In this document: one piece after another, positions 34,096-42,828 of the stretch | Layout of the letters: every line of letters begins with the position of its first letter | Position numbering within the stretch: the stretch's first letter is position 1 | Origin: Bradyrhizobium sp. LHD-71 | GTDB lineage: Bacteria > Pseudomonadota > Alphaproteobacteria > Rhizobiales > Xanthobacteraceae | DNA length: 64,000 nt | Direction: 5' to 3' | Assembly (NCBI RefSeq): GCF_031157255.1 | Contig: NZ_JAVIFX010000002.1 | Span: 186,001 to 250,000 of the forward strand | Notes under the pieces: generated by a model | The model's input: the letters and a program-made list of their open reading frames with translations, nothing else | The model's database searches: none | Told to the model about the DNA's origin: nothing | Translations under genes and position numbers: made by a program

Positions 34096-36645
34096 CTACG
34101 CCGCCCGCGACGCCTGCTCTCGAAAGCGGACCAGCAGCGCGCTGAGCTCCTCGGCTGGCCGTGCGGGGCTGAACAGGAAGCCCTGCACTTCATTGCAGCC
34201 CTCCATCCGCAGACGTTCGAGTTGCTCGGAGGTCTCGACCCCCTCGGCCGTGGTGGTGATGCCGAGGCTGCGGCCGAGGCCGGAGATCGCCCGGACGATC
34301 GCAACGCAGTCCGGCCGCTCGGCGAGTTCACGCACGAACGAACGGTCGATCTTGATCTTGTCGAACGGGAATGCGCGAAGATAGCTGAGGCTCGAATAAC
34401 CGGTGCCGAAGTCGTCCATCGAGATGCGCACGCCGAGGCCGCGCAGTTGATGCAGGGTCGCGAGATTTGAATCGGTCTCCGCCAGCAGGACCGACTCGGT
34501 GATCTCCAGCTCGAGCCGCTGCGGTGTAAGTCCGGAATGGGCCAGCGCCGTGATTACCGCCTGCACCAGCCCGCGACTGCGGAACTGCATCGGCGAGAGA
34601 TTGACCGCGATCCTGATATCGTCCGGCCATTTCGCCGCCTCGGCGCAGGCCCTGCGCAGGGTCCACTCGCCAAGCGCAACAATCAGGCCGATGTCTTCCG
34701 CAACCGGGATGAACTCGGCCGGCGGTATCATCCCCTTAGTCGGATGCCGCCAGCGCAGGAGCGCCTCGAAGCCGGTGATGCGATCCCTGGCGATGTCGAT
34801 CAGCGGCTGAAAATGCAGCTCGAACTCGCCGCTTGCGAAGGCACGCCGCAGGTCGGTCTCCAGGGCGCGCCGGTGTTGCGCCTGGCGATCCATGTCCTGC
34901 TCGAAGAACCGGTGCGTTCCGCGCTGCTCGCCCTTGGCGCGATAGAGCGCCATGTCGGCGTTGCGGATCAGCTCGTCGGCGGACGTGCCGTCACCTGGTG
35001 AAAGCGCGATACCGATGCTTGCCCCGATCACGGCTTCGATGCCGTCGATCTCATAGGGGGTGCTCAACGCCTTGATGACCTGAGACGCGATGTGCCCTGC
35101 TTCCGCCGGGCTGGCCACCTGATCGAGGATCACGGCGAACTCATCGCCACCGACGCGCGCGACGAGATCGTTGCCGCGAACGCATTGCATGAAACGATGG
35201 GAGACGAGTTGCAGCAGCTTGTCGCCGACCGGATGGCCGAACGAATCGTTGACGTTCTTGAACAAATCGAGATCGACGCACATCACGGCGATCGACTGTC
35301 TGGGATCGCGTCGCCGAGCCAGGGTGTTGGTCAGGCGATCGTGGAACAGCGCGCGGTTCGGCAGGTTGGTCAGTGCGTCGTGATGCGCCATATGCGCGAT
35401 CCGTTGCTCGACACGGCGTCGTTCGGTCACGTCCAGCAAGGCCACGAGAAACGCATCCTGCTCGCCAAATGCCACCCTGCGGCCAAACGAAAGCACTTCG
35501 ATCTCGCTACCGTCGGCCCTCAAATGACGCCAGCACCGTGACTCATAGACGTCACTGATCCGGTCCAGCGCTTCGTTGTGCGCGTCGACCTCGTCGCGCG
35601 GCCAGATGTCGCTGATCGTCATCTGCAGGAACATCTCGCGGCTGTAGCCGTAGTGCGCGACGGCGGCATCGTTGACGCTCAGAAACCGGCGAGTGGTCGC
35701 GTCGAACACCCACATCGGCATCGGATTGTTATCGAACAGCAGCCGGAACGATTGCTCGCGCCGCTTCAGGTTTGTGATATCGGTCAGCGTCGCCGACAAT
35801 AGATCGCCGACAGCGATGACACCGACCTTGATATGCGCAAGCCCGCCGTCGAGTTCGATTTCGAATTCCTCGCTGCGTCCGGTCCCGATGATGGCCTGCA
35901 GCCGTGCGGCAACGGCAGGTGACGCCAGTGCGTGACTGCCTTCGCTCAAGCACCGCCAGCGCAGTTCGTCGAGCGGCATGCCGAGCAGCCGCGCTGCGCC
36001 GTTATTGAGATCGACGATCCGAAAGTCGGTCGGCCGGCTCTGCTCGTCGCGCACCGTTGCAAGCGAGACGATCCCTTGATCCGTCGTCTGGAAAATCGTG
36101 TCGATGAGATTGTATCTTTCACCCTTCTCGCAAACATAGACGGCGATGATCGACCGGCTCCATCGGGACGACATCGGCAATGCCAGCACGTCATAGGATT
36201 CGACAATGCTGTTGCGCACACAGAAGGCGCTGGCGAGGTACGGCTTACCCAGACGAAGTGCGCCGGTCGCCGCTTCCCTCAGCGCCATCGCGCATTCGGT
36301 CGAAAGCTGGCTGAGCGGCGTGTCGTGGATTTCCTGTCCAAGCCACTTCTGGACATAGCGCCCCGCGCGCAGCAGCGTCGGAACCCCAACCTCGGTCTGC
36401 ATCAGGCCGATGTTGTCGGCGAGCCGGCCAAGGCTGCCCAGCATGATCTCCTCGAACGGAGGCAATAGCGCTTCCGGCGACAGCGCCGCATGCCACATGC
36501 GTCGCAACACCGCGATATCATCGAGAATGATCGCATGACGGGCCGTTCTGGCCCGGGCTGCACTGAACTCGGTCACGACGGTTCCCAAAAGTCGGTTCAA
36601 CGTTCGGTCGGACACGCCAAATCGGCTGGAACCGCTTAAAATCAA
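34096..36645 (-). CDS. PAS-GGDEF-EAL cyclic-di-GMP synthase/phosphodiesterase
   Basis: This 849-residue protein probably sets cyclic-di-GMP level. The N-terminal ~180 residues are unassigned. A PAS domain lies at about 185-290 and a second at 295-410 (LLFDNNPMPMWVFD). The GGDEF domain follows with an intact active site VGGDEFAVIL near 500. The EAL domain retains EALLRWRHP, NLSPMQFR and DDFGTGYSSLSYL. Both activities look possible. The start may be TTG 36645 or GTG 36615; neither has a strong ribosome site. No membrane segment is evident. Confidence 0.9.
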   Translation of the reverse strand: MILSGSSRFGVSDRTLNRLLGTVVTEFSAARARTARHAIILDDIAVLRRMWHAALSPEALLPPFEEIMLGSLGRLADNIGLMQTEVGVPTLLRAGRYVQKWLGQEIHDTPLSQLSTECAMALREAATGALRLGKPYLASAFCVRNSIVESYDVLALPMSSRWSRSIIAVYVCEKGERYNLIDTIFQTTDQGIVSLATVRDEQSRPTDFRIVDLNNGAARLLGMPLDELRWRCLSEGSHALASPAVAARLQAIIGTGRSEEFEIELDGGLAHIKVGVIAVGDLLSATLTDITNLKRREQSFRLLFDNNPMPMWVFDATTRRFLSVNDAAVAHYGYSREMFLQMTISDIWPRDEVDAHNEALDRISDVYESRCWRHLRADGSEIEVLSFGRRVAFGEQDAFLVALLDVTERRRVEQRIAHMAHHDALTNLPNRALFHDRLTNTLARRRDPRQSIAVMCVDLDLFKNVNDSFGHPVGDKLLQLVSHRFMQCVRGNDLVARVGGDEFAVILDQVASPAEAGHIASQVIKALSTPYEIDGIEAVIGASIGIALSPGDGTSADELIRNADMALYRAKGEQRGTHRFFEQDMDRQAQHRRALETDLRRAFASGEFELHFQPLIDIARDRITGFEALLRWRHPTKGMIPPAEFIPVAEDIGLIVALGEWTLRRACAEAAKWPDDIRIAVNLSPMQFRSRGLVQAVITALAHSGLTPQRLELEITESVLLAETDSNLATLHQLRGLGVRISMDDFGTGYSSLSYLRAFPFDKIKIDRSFVRELAERPDCVAIVRAISGLGRSLGITTTAEGVETSEQLERLRMEGCNEVQGFLFSPARPAEELSALLVRFREQASRAA

Positions 36646-36721
36646 GGTAAGGTGCGCGCGGTTGCGCGATTATGAAGATTTTAAGACACGTCATGGTTAG
36701 CGCGCGGTAGGTATTACGCTG

Positions 36722-37810
36722 CTAACGCGACAACACCTCGATCTCGCCGTCGACGCCATTGACGACGTCGAACGAGCGCTCGTAAACGCGGCCCTCATAT
36801 CGGGCGATCGCGCGGTACTGCCCTTCGGCCAGCACCACGCGCGGAAAAGCGCCGATTGATTCCTTGACGATGTCGCCGCCGGGCGTCAGCACCGACCATG
36901 ATGTATTCGCCAGCGCCTCGCCGCCATGCTCGCTGACGAGCTTCAGAACGATCAGCGCCGCACGATGTGTCACAGTAACATCGGTGAGCTTGCCGGCCTG
37001 CACGCGAATATCGGACCGCACGACCGAATTGCCGTCGCCGTAATTGGAGATGATGTAGTAGGTACCTTCAGGGATAAGCGCCACGTCGCCGGAAGGGACG
37101 TTCTGCGCGATCGGCGCCCGCTCGATTGCGTCGAACTGGCTGCCTTTGTAGATGTTGAACGTCACCTGCCCTGAAGGGATGCGCGTGGTGCCAACACGCC
37201 CCTCGATGCGTAATCCTCCGGCGGGAATCTCGAATTGCTCTCGCGTCGTTTCCTGACGCAACGTCACCGGCCGAACTGCGCTCGCAAGGCCGAGGCTCGC
37301 ATGGACGACATAGCTGCCCGGCGGAAGCACGATGTTGGGCGTCGGCGATCGCTCTTCGCGCAGCATCCGGAATGTTCCGCCGGCGTCCGGCCTGTCGGTA
37401 TAGACCCGCCAGACGACGCCGCCTGTCACATTCGGAAGGTCTTTGCCGAACTTCGCGCTCAACGCGAGCACCGCCTGGTTCGTCGATGGCGGGACGGCCG
37501 CGGGCGGCGTAGCTGCGGTCGGTGCCGACTGCGCGCTCGTCGAGGGTGAGAGAATTGAGGGTGGCAGAGACGGTGCTGACGCCGGTCCGGACGACGGCGC
37601 AAGATTGATGGCGCCATTGCCGACGCCTTGGGGCATCGGCACCGCGCTTGGAGGAACCGGTGCGGGCCGGTCGCCGAAGATCTGCGCCGATACCGGCGCG
37701 GGGAATGACAGGAGGGAGAGAATGGCAAGCGCGTACAGCCAAGCGGTCGGCCCCGCTGGTCGGTCGGCTCCCCCAGGACGCCCGCCAAATCGTGTCACTA
37801 ACGCCGTCAT
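36722..37810 (-). CDS. Secreted hypothetical protein with repeated beta-sandwich modules
   Basis: This 362-residue protein has a signal segment (AWLYALAILSLLSFPAPVSA) and a 90-residue Pro/Ser/Ala-rich linker. At least three similar modules follow: GGTFRMLREERSPTPNIVLPPGSYVVHA, AQNVPSGDVALIPEGTYYIIS and KESIGAFPRVVLAEGQYRAIA (each read in part). Each ends in a [LA]-x-x-G-x-Y-x-[VI] strand, resembling carboxypeptidase-regulatory-like sandwich domains. It is probably an envelope protein. I start at ATG 37810. Confidence 0.7.
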   Translation of the reverse strand: MTALVTRFGGRPGGADRPAGPTAWLYALAILSLLSFPAPVSAQIFGDRPAPVPPSAVPMPQGVGNGAINLAPSSGPASAPSLPPSILSPSTSAQSAPTAATPPAAVPPSTNQAVLALSAKFGKDLPNVTGGVVWRVYTDRPDAGGTFRMLREERSPTPNIVLPPGSYVVHASLGLASAVRPVTLRQETTREQFEIPAGGLRIEGRVGTTRIPSGQVTFNIYKGSQFDAIERAPIAQNVPSGDVALIPEGTYYIISNYGDGNSVVRSDIRVQAGKLTDVTVTHRAALIVLKLVSEHGGEALANTSWSVLTPGGDIVKESIGAFPRVVLAEGQYRAIARYEGRVYERSFDVVNGVDGEIEVLSR

Positions 37811-37945
37811 GCTGCCTGCTTTTTTTACTGAAAACACGGCAAATTCAAGCCAGGCTGCTCGAATGACTGGAAGTGGCGGTGGCAATCGCTATTTTCTGTG
37901 TGTTCTGGCGTCAGGACTGACCGCGAGAAACAACGGAACGAACGC

Positions 37946-39019
37946 GTGCTGCAAAACTGGTTAGGCCAAGGCCAGAAACACGAATCAGACAAGGACAAGG
38001 ACAAGGTCGGCCTTGGTCCGTCACGACGTCCGCTCATCGGGCTTGCGCTGGGCGGCGGTGCCGCACGCGGCTTTGCCCATATCGGCATTCTGCGCGCCTT
38101 GCTGGAGCGCAATATCGTGCCCGATGTAGTGGTCGGCACGTCGATCGGTGCCGCCGTCGGTGGCGCCTATGTGACCGGACACCTGGATACGTTCGAGGAA
38201 TGGGCGCGCGGCCTGCAGCCGCGCAACGTGCTCGGCTATCTCGACATCCAGCTGAACGGGTCCGGATTGATCGGCGGCGCCAAGCTCGCAGCCCAACTCG
38301 ACCAATCCATCGGGCGGCGACTGATCGAGGAACTGCCGGCCAAATTCGCCGCCATCGCGACGGAAGTGTCGACCGGCCACGAGATTTGGCTGACGCACGG
38401 CCGTCTGGTCGAGGCGCTGCGCGCATCGTATGCGCTACCCGGAATCTTTTCGCCGGTCAGAATCGGCGATCGCTGGCTGGTGGATGGCGCGCTGGTCAAT
38501 CCCGTGCCAGTTTCCGCGGCACGCGCGCTTGGCGCGGAGATTGTGATCGCCGTCAATCTCAATGCCGACAACTTCGGGCACGGCGGAACGATTTCGGCGT
38601 TCGGCACACCACCTGACGCACCAGAAGAACAAGCCTCACCCGCGCCCCCGCCGAAAAGCGGCATCGGCAAGTTCTTTTCCGCGGAACGAACGATGAAGCG
38701 CGAGTTCTTCGGCAGCGTCAACCGGCCTGGCATATCGACGGTCATGGTCGAAGCGTTCAACATCATGCAGGACCGCATTACGCGCGCACGTCTTGCCGGC
38801 GATCCACCGGATGTCCTGATCTCGCCCCGTGTCACGAAGATCGGCTGGTTCGACTTTCATCGGGCCGAAGAGACAATCGCTCATGGCCGGCGTGCCGCCG
38901 AACGCGCACTCGAGTCCATCGAGGAAGCGATCGCAATTCTCGCACCGGGCCACGCGGCCCTCGAAAACAAAGAAGGCAGCGATCCGACGACCGGCAGGAT
39001 CGAGAAGGCCGCAGAGTAG
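37946..39019 (+). CDS. Patatin-like phospholipase
   Basis: This serine lipase-type acyl hydrolase has the catalytic dyad visible: oxyanion hole GGGAARGFAHIG near residue 35, nucleophile GTSIGA and aspartate in DRWLVDGALVNPVP. It resembles the bacterial NTE/RssA group. A charged KHESDKDKDK stretch precedes the domain and the last 100 residues are of unknown role. GTG 37946 is preferred; the frame is open to a GTG at 37898. No signal is seen, so it is probably cytoplasmic or membrane-associated. Confidence 0.88.
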   Translation: MLQNWLGQGQKHESDKDKDKVGLGPSRRPLIGLALGGGAARGFAHIGILRALLERNIVPDVVVGTSIGAAVGGAYVTGHLDTFEEWARGLQPRNVLGYLDIQLNGSGLIGGAKLAAQLDQSIGRRLIEELPAKFAAIATEVSTGHEIWLTHGRLVEALRASYALPGIFSPVRIGDRWLVDGALVNPVPVSAARALGAEIVIAVNLNADNFGHGGTISAFGTPPDAPEEQASPAPPPKSGIGKFFSAERTMKREFFGSVNRPGISTVMVEAFNIMQDRITRARLAGDPPDVLISPRVTKIGWFDFHRAEETIAHGRRAAERALESIEEAIAILAPGHAALENKEGSDPTTGRIEKAAE

Positions 39020-39125
39020 CTCTGTCACCCCGTTCTCGGCTGCGCCAAACAAGCGACCGCTCTTGCGTGAACATCCAATAGCGTCCACAGCGGCTCGGCA
39101 AGCCGCGCGCGCCACGCTGCCGAGC

Positions 39126-39554
39126 CTACGCGGTCTTGATGTAGTCGCGCATCGCCTCCTGCTCTGTCTCGTATTCCATGACGCGATGCTTGACGACGTC
39201 GCCGATCGACACGATGCCGATCAACTCACCCTCCTCGACCACAGGAAGGTGCCGGAATTTTCCCTCCGTCATCCTTTCCATAAGCCAGCTGACGGTGTCG
39301 GCGCGCCGACAGGTCATCACCTTCGGCGTCATCACGGCGCTGACCGGTTCGTCGAGAATGCTCGGTCCCCGTTTGCCCAGTTCGCGAACGATATCGCGCT
39401 CGGAGATGATGCCTTCGATCTTTCCGCCGGCCAGCACCAGCAGCGCGCCAATGCCGCGCTGGGACAAGATATTCACCGCGGATGAGACCTTTGCATCCGC
39501 TCCGATGCTCTCGACCTGACGGCCCTTGGCATCGAGTATCGCACGAACGGTCAT
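39126..39554 (-). CDS. Tandem CBS-domain protein
   Basis: The 142-residue protein consists of two CBS motifs (residues about 10-65 and 78-135), which together bind adenosyl ligands. Typical segments are ALLVLAGGKIEGIISERDIV and FRHLPVVEEGELIGIVSIGDVV read in parts. The ATG at 39554 follows AAGGAGG. It is convergent with the patatin gene. Stand-alone CBS pairs are regulators or NAD/AMP sensors; the partner is unknown. Confidence 0.92.
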   Translation of the reverse strand: MTVRAILDAKGRQVESIGADAKVSSAVNILSQRGIGALLVLAGGKIEGIISERDIVRELGKRGPSILDEPVSAVMTPKVMTCRRADTVSWLMERMTEGKFRHLPVVEEGELIGIVSIGDVVKHRVMEYETEQEAMRDYIKTA

Positions 39555-39731
39555 TGTCGCCTCCTTAAGACGTCAAGGCGACCGCGTCCCCCTACCCCGA
39601 ACGCGCGGTCGATGTTCTCGCAAGAACAAGAAACAACGCAGCGTCGTTTTGGTTCGCTGGATGATGGAGCAACAAGGCGGTTCGCGCAAGGAAATCAGCA
39701 CCATAGGGGCACGAGCACGCCGCCCGCGCCT

Positions 39732-40493
39732 TCAGGCGGCCGGGGCCCCGGCCACCTTCCGCGATGCGGGAGGAATTGGGTCGAACAGCGAGAACAGCAG
39801 CAAGCCGGCCAGAAATCCACCGATGTGCGCCTGCCAGGCGATGCTTTCAGCCTGGTCCGAGAACGGGTTCGAGCCGAGGCCGAAGATAATGTTGATGGCG
39901 AACCAGACCGCAAGAAAAGTGATCACACGCGGCTGGCGCAACGCCCTGAGCAGCGGCTGCGCCGGAACGCGGGCCGCGGCGTCGGCATCTCCGCGCCGGA
40001 AGGAGAGGAAGCTTCCGCGAGCGAAGGCGAAACGAATGGCCGCCGCCATCGCTCCGGACACCGCGGCTGAGGCGCCGATCATCGGCGCCAGCTCGCGCGG
40101 ATGGGTGATGAGATGCGCGCCCGCGCCTGCAATCGCTGCGACGGCCAGGAACAGGAAAAAACGGATCGCACCGAACCGCCGGGCGACGGCGCTGCCGAAA
40201 GGCAGCAGCCAGAGAACGTTGACGGCGAGATGCGTGAAGTTGGCGTGCAAAAGGCTGTAGGTGAGGAATGTCCAGACCTTCGCGCCCTTGCCGCCGTACT
40301 CGGCAAAGCGGTCCACCAGCACCGACGTGTCGAAACGCGCCGGGACGAAGCCAAAAGTCCAGATCAGCCACTGATCGGACTCTGGCGGCAAGATCGAGCG
40401 GAACAGGTGAATGCCCGCGAGTACGATCAGGATCGCGATCAGCGCGCCCGGCAGGTTGAGGACCGGTTCGCGCGGGAGGTCAGACTCGGTCAC
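39732..40493 (-). CDS. Rhomboid-family intramembrane serine protease
   Basis: This 253-residue protein has six to seven membrane spans. Rhomboid hallmarks are the L1 region and HANFTHLAVNVLWLLPFG, the nucleophile motif GASAAVSG near residue 140, and the catalytic histidine in AWQAHIGGFLAGLL. The catalytic pair is intact, so activity is expected. Substrate is unknown. It diverges from a PAS-domain gene across a region with a CtrA-type box. Confidence 0.9.
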   Translation of the reverse strand: MTESDLPREPVLNLPGALIAILIVLAGIHLFRSILPPESDQWLIWTFGFVPARFDTSVLVDRFAEYGGKGAKVWTFLTYSLLHANFTHLAVNVLWLLPFGSAVARRFGAIRFFLFLAVAAIAGAGAHLITHPRELAPMIGASAAVSGAMAAAIRFAFARGSFLSFRRGDADAAARVPAQPLLRALRQPRVITFLAVWFAINIIFGLGSNPFSDQAESIAWQAHIGGFLAGLLLFSLFDPIPPASRKVAGAPAA

Positions 40494-40860
40494 GAAGGGG
40501 ATTTTCCATCACAGGACGATGCGCCGGAATAAGCGGCTTGCGCGGCCTGTGCAAGCGTAGCGCTATCCTCCTGATTACAAAAAGAAAAGAACGGCATCGA
40601 CCTCCGACGGCAGCATGTCTGGAGCGAGCTCATCCCTGCAGTGCCCTTGCACCGCCCCTCCTCCGGCGCCGCGCGGGACCACAACCGCATGGTTAATTTA
40701 ACCTTAACAGCACAAAGGACGGGGCAACCCGGACATTTCGGCGCCCGCGGCATGGACGCTGCAGTGCTCCCTTGCGAGAGACGTATTCCGGGGTTCGGCA
40801 TTCCAAATCGACACAATGCTGTTCCGGCCGTCAGAAGGGGCGACGTCAGTCAGGCCGGTC
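40494..40860. other. Divergent region between rhomboid and PAS-domain genes
   Basis: This 367-base region has no supported gene. It contains a CtrA-type box at 40693-40707. An ATG at 40816 in frame with the PAS-domain gene would shorten the gap by 45 bases. Confidence 0.5.
40693..40707. promoter_or_regulatory. CtrA-type box upstream of PAS-domain gene
   Basis: TTAATTTAACCTTAA followed by C is a perfect TTAA-N7-TTAAC. It lies 153 bases before the PAS-domain start at 40861 and 200 bases before the rhomboid start. Unlike the site at 25870 it does not overlap any coding sequence. Confidence 0.5.
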
Positions 40861-41436
40861 ATGAAGCATCCCGCAACGCGTGAACTGTACGACTACTGGG
40901 ACAAGCAACGCGCCGGAGCGCCTGCGCCCGACCGTGGCGCGATGGAACCAGGCCCTATCCGCCATCTGATCGGCAACACCTTTGTTGTCTCATGCGATCA
41001 TCCCTCATGCTTTCCGCTGCGAGTCGCGGGCACGCGGGTCTGCGCGATGATCGGGCGCGATATCAAGGGTGATGATTTTCTCCACCTCTGGGCGCCGGCC
41101 AGCCGTCGCCAGGTCGAGGACTTCCTTTCCATCGCGACCGAAGAATGCCTCGCAACCGCCGCAGGCGTCACGGCTTTCACCGACGAGCTGTCGCCGGTCC
41201 ATCTGGAGTTGCTGCTCCTTCCCTTCGCGCCATCGATGCTCGCGCCGCAATGCGTCACTGGCTCGCTGGTGCCACTGACGCTGCAGACGCAGTTCGAACG
41301 GTCCGGCCTGCACGATCTCTCGCTGACCAGTTGGCGACATGCCGGTCATCAGCCACGGACGCTGCGGCAACGCGCGGTGCGGCGACTCGCGCTTGCCAGA
41401 GGCTTCATGGCCTATGAGGGATTGCGCGGCGACTGA
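40861..41436 (+). CDS. PAS_5-type sensory domain protein
   Basis: This 191-residue protein belongs to the alphaproteobacterial PAS_5 family of single-domain proteins. Features are HPATRELYDYWDKQRAG at the start, PIRHLIGNTFVVSCD, RVAGTRVCAMIGRDIKGDDFLHLW and TGSLVPLTL (read in parts). There is no output domain. Such proteins often accompany PilZ genes, as one does here at 41880. ATG 40861 is chosen over 40816 by comparison with usual family N-termini. Confidence 0.8.
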   Translation: MKHPATRELYDYWDKQRAGAPAPDRGAMEPGPIRHLIGNTFVVSCDHPSCFPLRVAGTRVCAMIGRDIKGDDFLHLWAPASRRQVEDFLSIATEECLATAAGVTAFTDELSPVHLELLLLPFAPSMLAPQCVTGSLVPLTLQTQFERSGLHDLSLTSWRHAGHQPRTLRQRAVRRLALARGFMAYEGLRGD

Positions 41437-41501
41437 TCGCAGATTGCCGGCGCCGAGGGTCAGCGCGATCAGGCCCACAACCCGGCCAGAGGAAACTCAG
41501 C

Positions 41502-41776
41502 ATGGTGGCAGCGTATCCGGCTCTTGGCCATGTCTACGAAGTGAGCTTCAGCGACTTCGGCTTTCGCTTCGACTTCCAGCATCCGCCAAACCGTTGGAGC
41601 ATCGCGCAGAGACCGTACGCTACTCCGCCGTGCCGATCCGGCCCGATGTCTTCTAGTCTACTGGGCCGACGCCAATGGGGCGACGGTTGTGCATGTCGAG
41701 GCTTTCGAGAAGAAAATCGTCCATACCCAACGTCACGCTTCCCGAGCTGACCTCTGAATCGAAGCTATACGCCTAG
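41502..41776 (+). pseudogene. MoaF-like protein, multiply frameshifted remnant
   Basis: Reading across frames reconstructs a small MoaF-type beta protein. Frame 1 gives MVAAYPALGHVYEVSFSDFG and continues to QHPPNRWS. Frame 2 from 41606 gives AETVRYSAVPIRPDVF. Frame 3 from 41653 gives LVYWADANGATVVHVEAFEK and then KIVHT. A further shift gives NVTLPELTSESKLYA to a TAG at 41774. The pieces are collinear and abut, with three frame changes and in-frame stops, so the gene is dead or the assembly has several errors. Family assignment is from recall of its characteristic IRPDVF...TVVHVE order. Confidence 0.7.
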
Positions 41777-41879
41777 GAAGCTCAGCTACCTCGCGCGTGC
41801 AACCTGTAAACGCGCCGTTAACCCTGTCCGCCTTAGGGTCCCGGAGCATCGACGAAGCCGGTCAGCCGGTTGGGATGAA

Positions 41880-42497
41880 ATGGCGTTGGCACACAAATTT
41901 CCGCCGCCCACACCGGTTCGCGAAGAACGACGGCGCTTTCAACGCGTGAAGGTCCATCTGCTGGGGCGGTACATGCTTCAGGACCAGAGGGAATTCCCTT
42001 GCCAGGTGGTGAACATGTCGCCCGGCGGTCTTGCCATGTATGCTCCGGGCATCGGCGCGGTTGGCGAACGGGTTATCGCCTATCTCGATCACATCGGGCG
42101 CGTTGAAGGCAAGATCACCCGCCTGATCGACAATGGCTTTGCGATGACGGTTTCGGCCACGCCGCGCAAGCGCGACAAGCTCGCAGCACAGCTCACGTGG
42201 CTGGCCAACCGCGATATCCTGAATCTTCCCGAAGACCGTCGCCACGACCGCATCATCCCGCGCAACCCCAGCGGCTTGCTGACGCTCGAGGGCGGAAGCA
42301 AGGTACCCTGCCGGATCATCGACCTGTCACTCTCGGGGGCGGCCGTCAGCAGCACCACGCGTCCCGAGCTCGGAACGCTTCTCATGCTGGGACGTGTGCA
42401 GGCACGGGTGGTGCGCCATCTCGAGGAAGGCTTCGCGATCGAATTCCTTCACGCGCAACTTCCCGATACTGTCGAAGATAGCGTCACCGCCAGGTAA
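41880..42497 (+). CDS. Double PilZ-domain protein
   Basis: PilZ domains bind cyclic-di-GMP. The first domain (residues about 14-100) has RRRFQRVKVHLLGRYML, with the RxxxR motif, and the later NMSPGGLAMYAPG, which matches the D/NxSxxG motif. The second (about 120-195) has RRHDRIIP and IDLSLSGAAVSS. Both sites look nearly intact, so it is probably a receptor for the GGDEF-EAL enzyme products of this region. It lies 103 bases past the MoaF-like remnant. Confidence 0.88.
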   Translation: MALAHKFPPPTPVREERRRFQRVKVHLLGRYMLQDQREFPCQVVNMSPGGLAMYAPGIGAVGERVIAYLDHIGRVEGKITRLIDNGFAMTVSATPRKRDKLAAQLTWLANRDILNLPEDRRHDRIIPRNPSGLLTLEGGSKVPCRIIDLSLSGAAVSSTTRPELGTLLMLGRVQARVVRHLEEGFAIEFLHAQLPDTVEDSVTAR

Positions 42498-42828
42498 ACG
42501 GCGCCGCGGTTCGACCTCTTCCCTTCTCCATCCTATCCGGCGCTTCGCGAGCCCCTCGCCGCGCCACGGCATCTCTCGCTGGCAGCCTTCGTCGGTTAAT
42601 CGCGAGAGCTGTAGTTGCATGCAACGCCAGGTTTTACGGCCTTTGCCGCGTTAATGCATAAAATTTGAATCAAATGCAGTTGTTTCGAATTTGATTCAAA
42701 TTCGATTCAAGTATTCGTCGAATTAGCTTCAGTTTTTCCGAGTATTCGCTTCAATTGTACTTGGTCCGCTTAGCGGCAGCGCAAATGCTTTATGTGAATG
42801 ATGTCCCCAACGAAAACAGGGGACTGCA
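42498..42828. other. AT-rich promoter region with clustered GANTC sites
   Basis: No gene is supported in this 331-base gap. From about 42655 to 42770 the base composition turns AT-rich, with repeated TTGATTCAAA- and GTATTCG-like words. Three GANTC sites lie within 42 bases. Confidence 0.6.
42667..42708. promoter_or_regulatory. Cluster of three GANTC methylation sites
   Basis: GAATC at 42667, GATTC at 42693 and GATTC at 42704 are CcrM methyltransferase sites, the last two 11 bases apart. They lie 120-160 bases upstream of the BTLCP gene. CcrM methylation state is known to tune some alphaproteobacterial promoters; its role here is inferred. Confidence 0.5.

Noticed and set aside
42655-42770. 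CRISPR-like or tandem repeat array
   Set aside because: The repeated GATTCAA and GTATTCG words are short and irregular, without uniform spacers.
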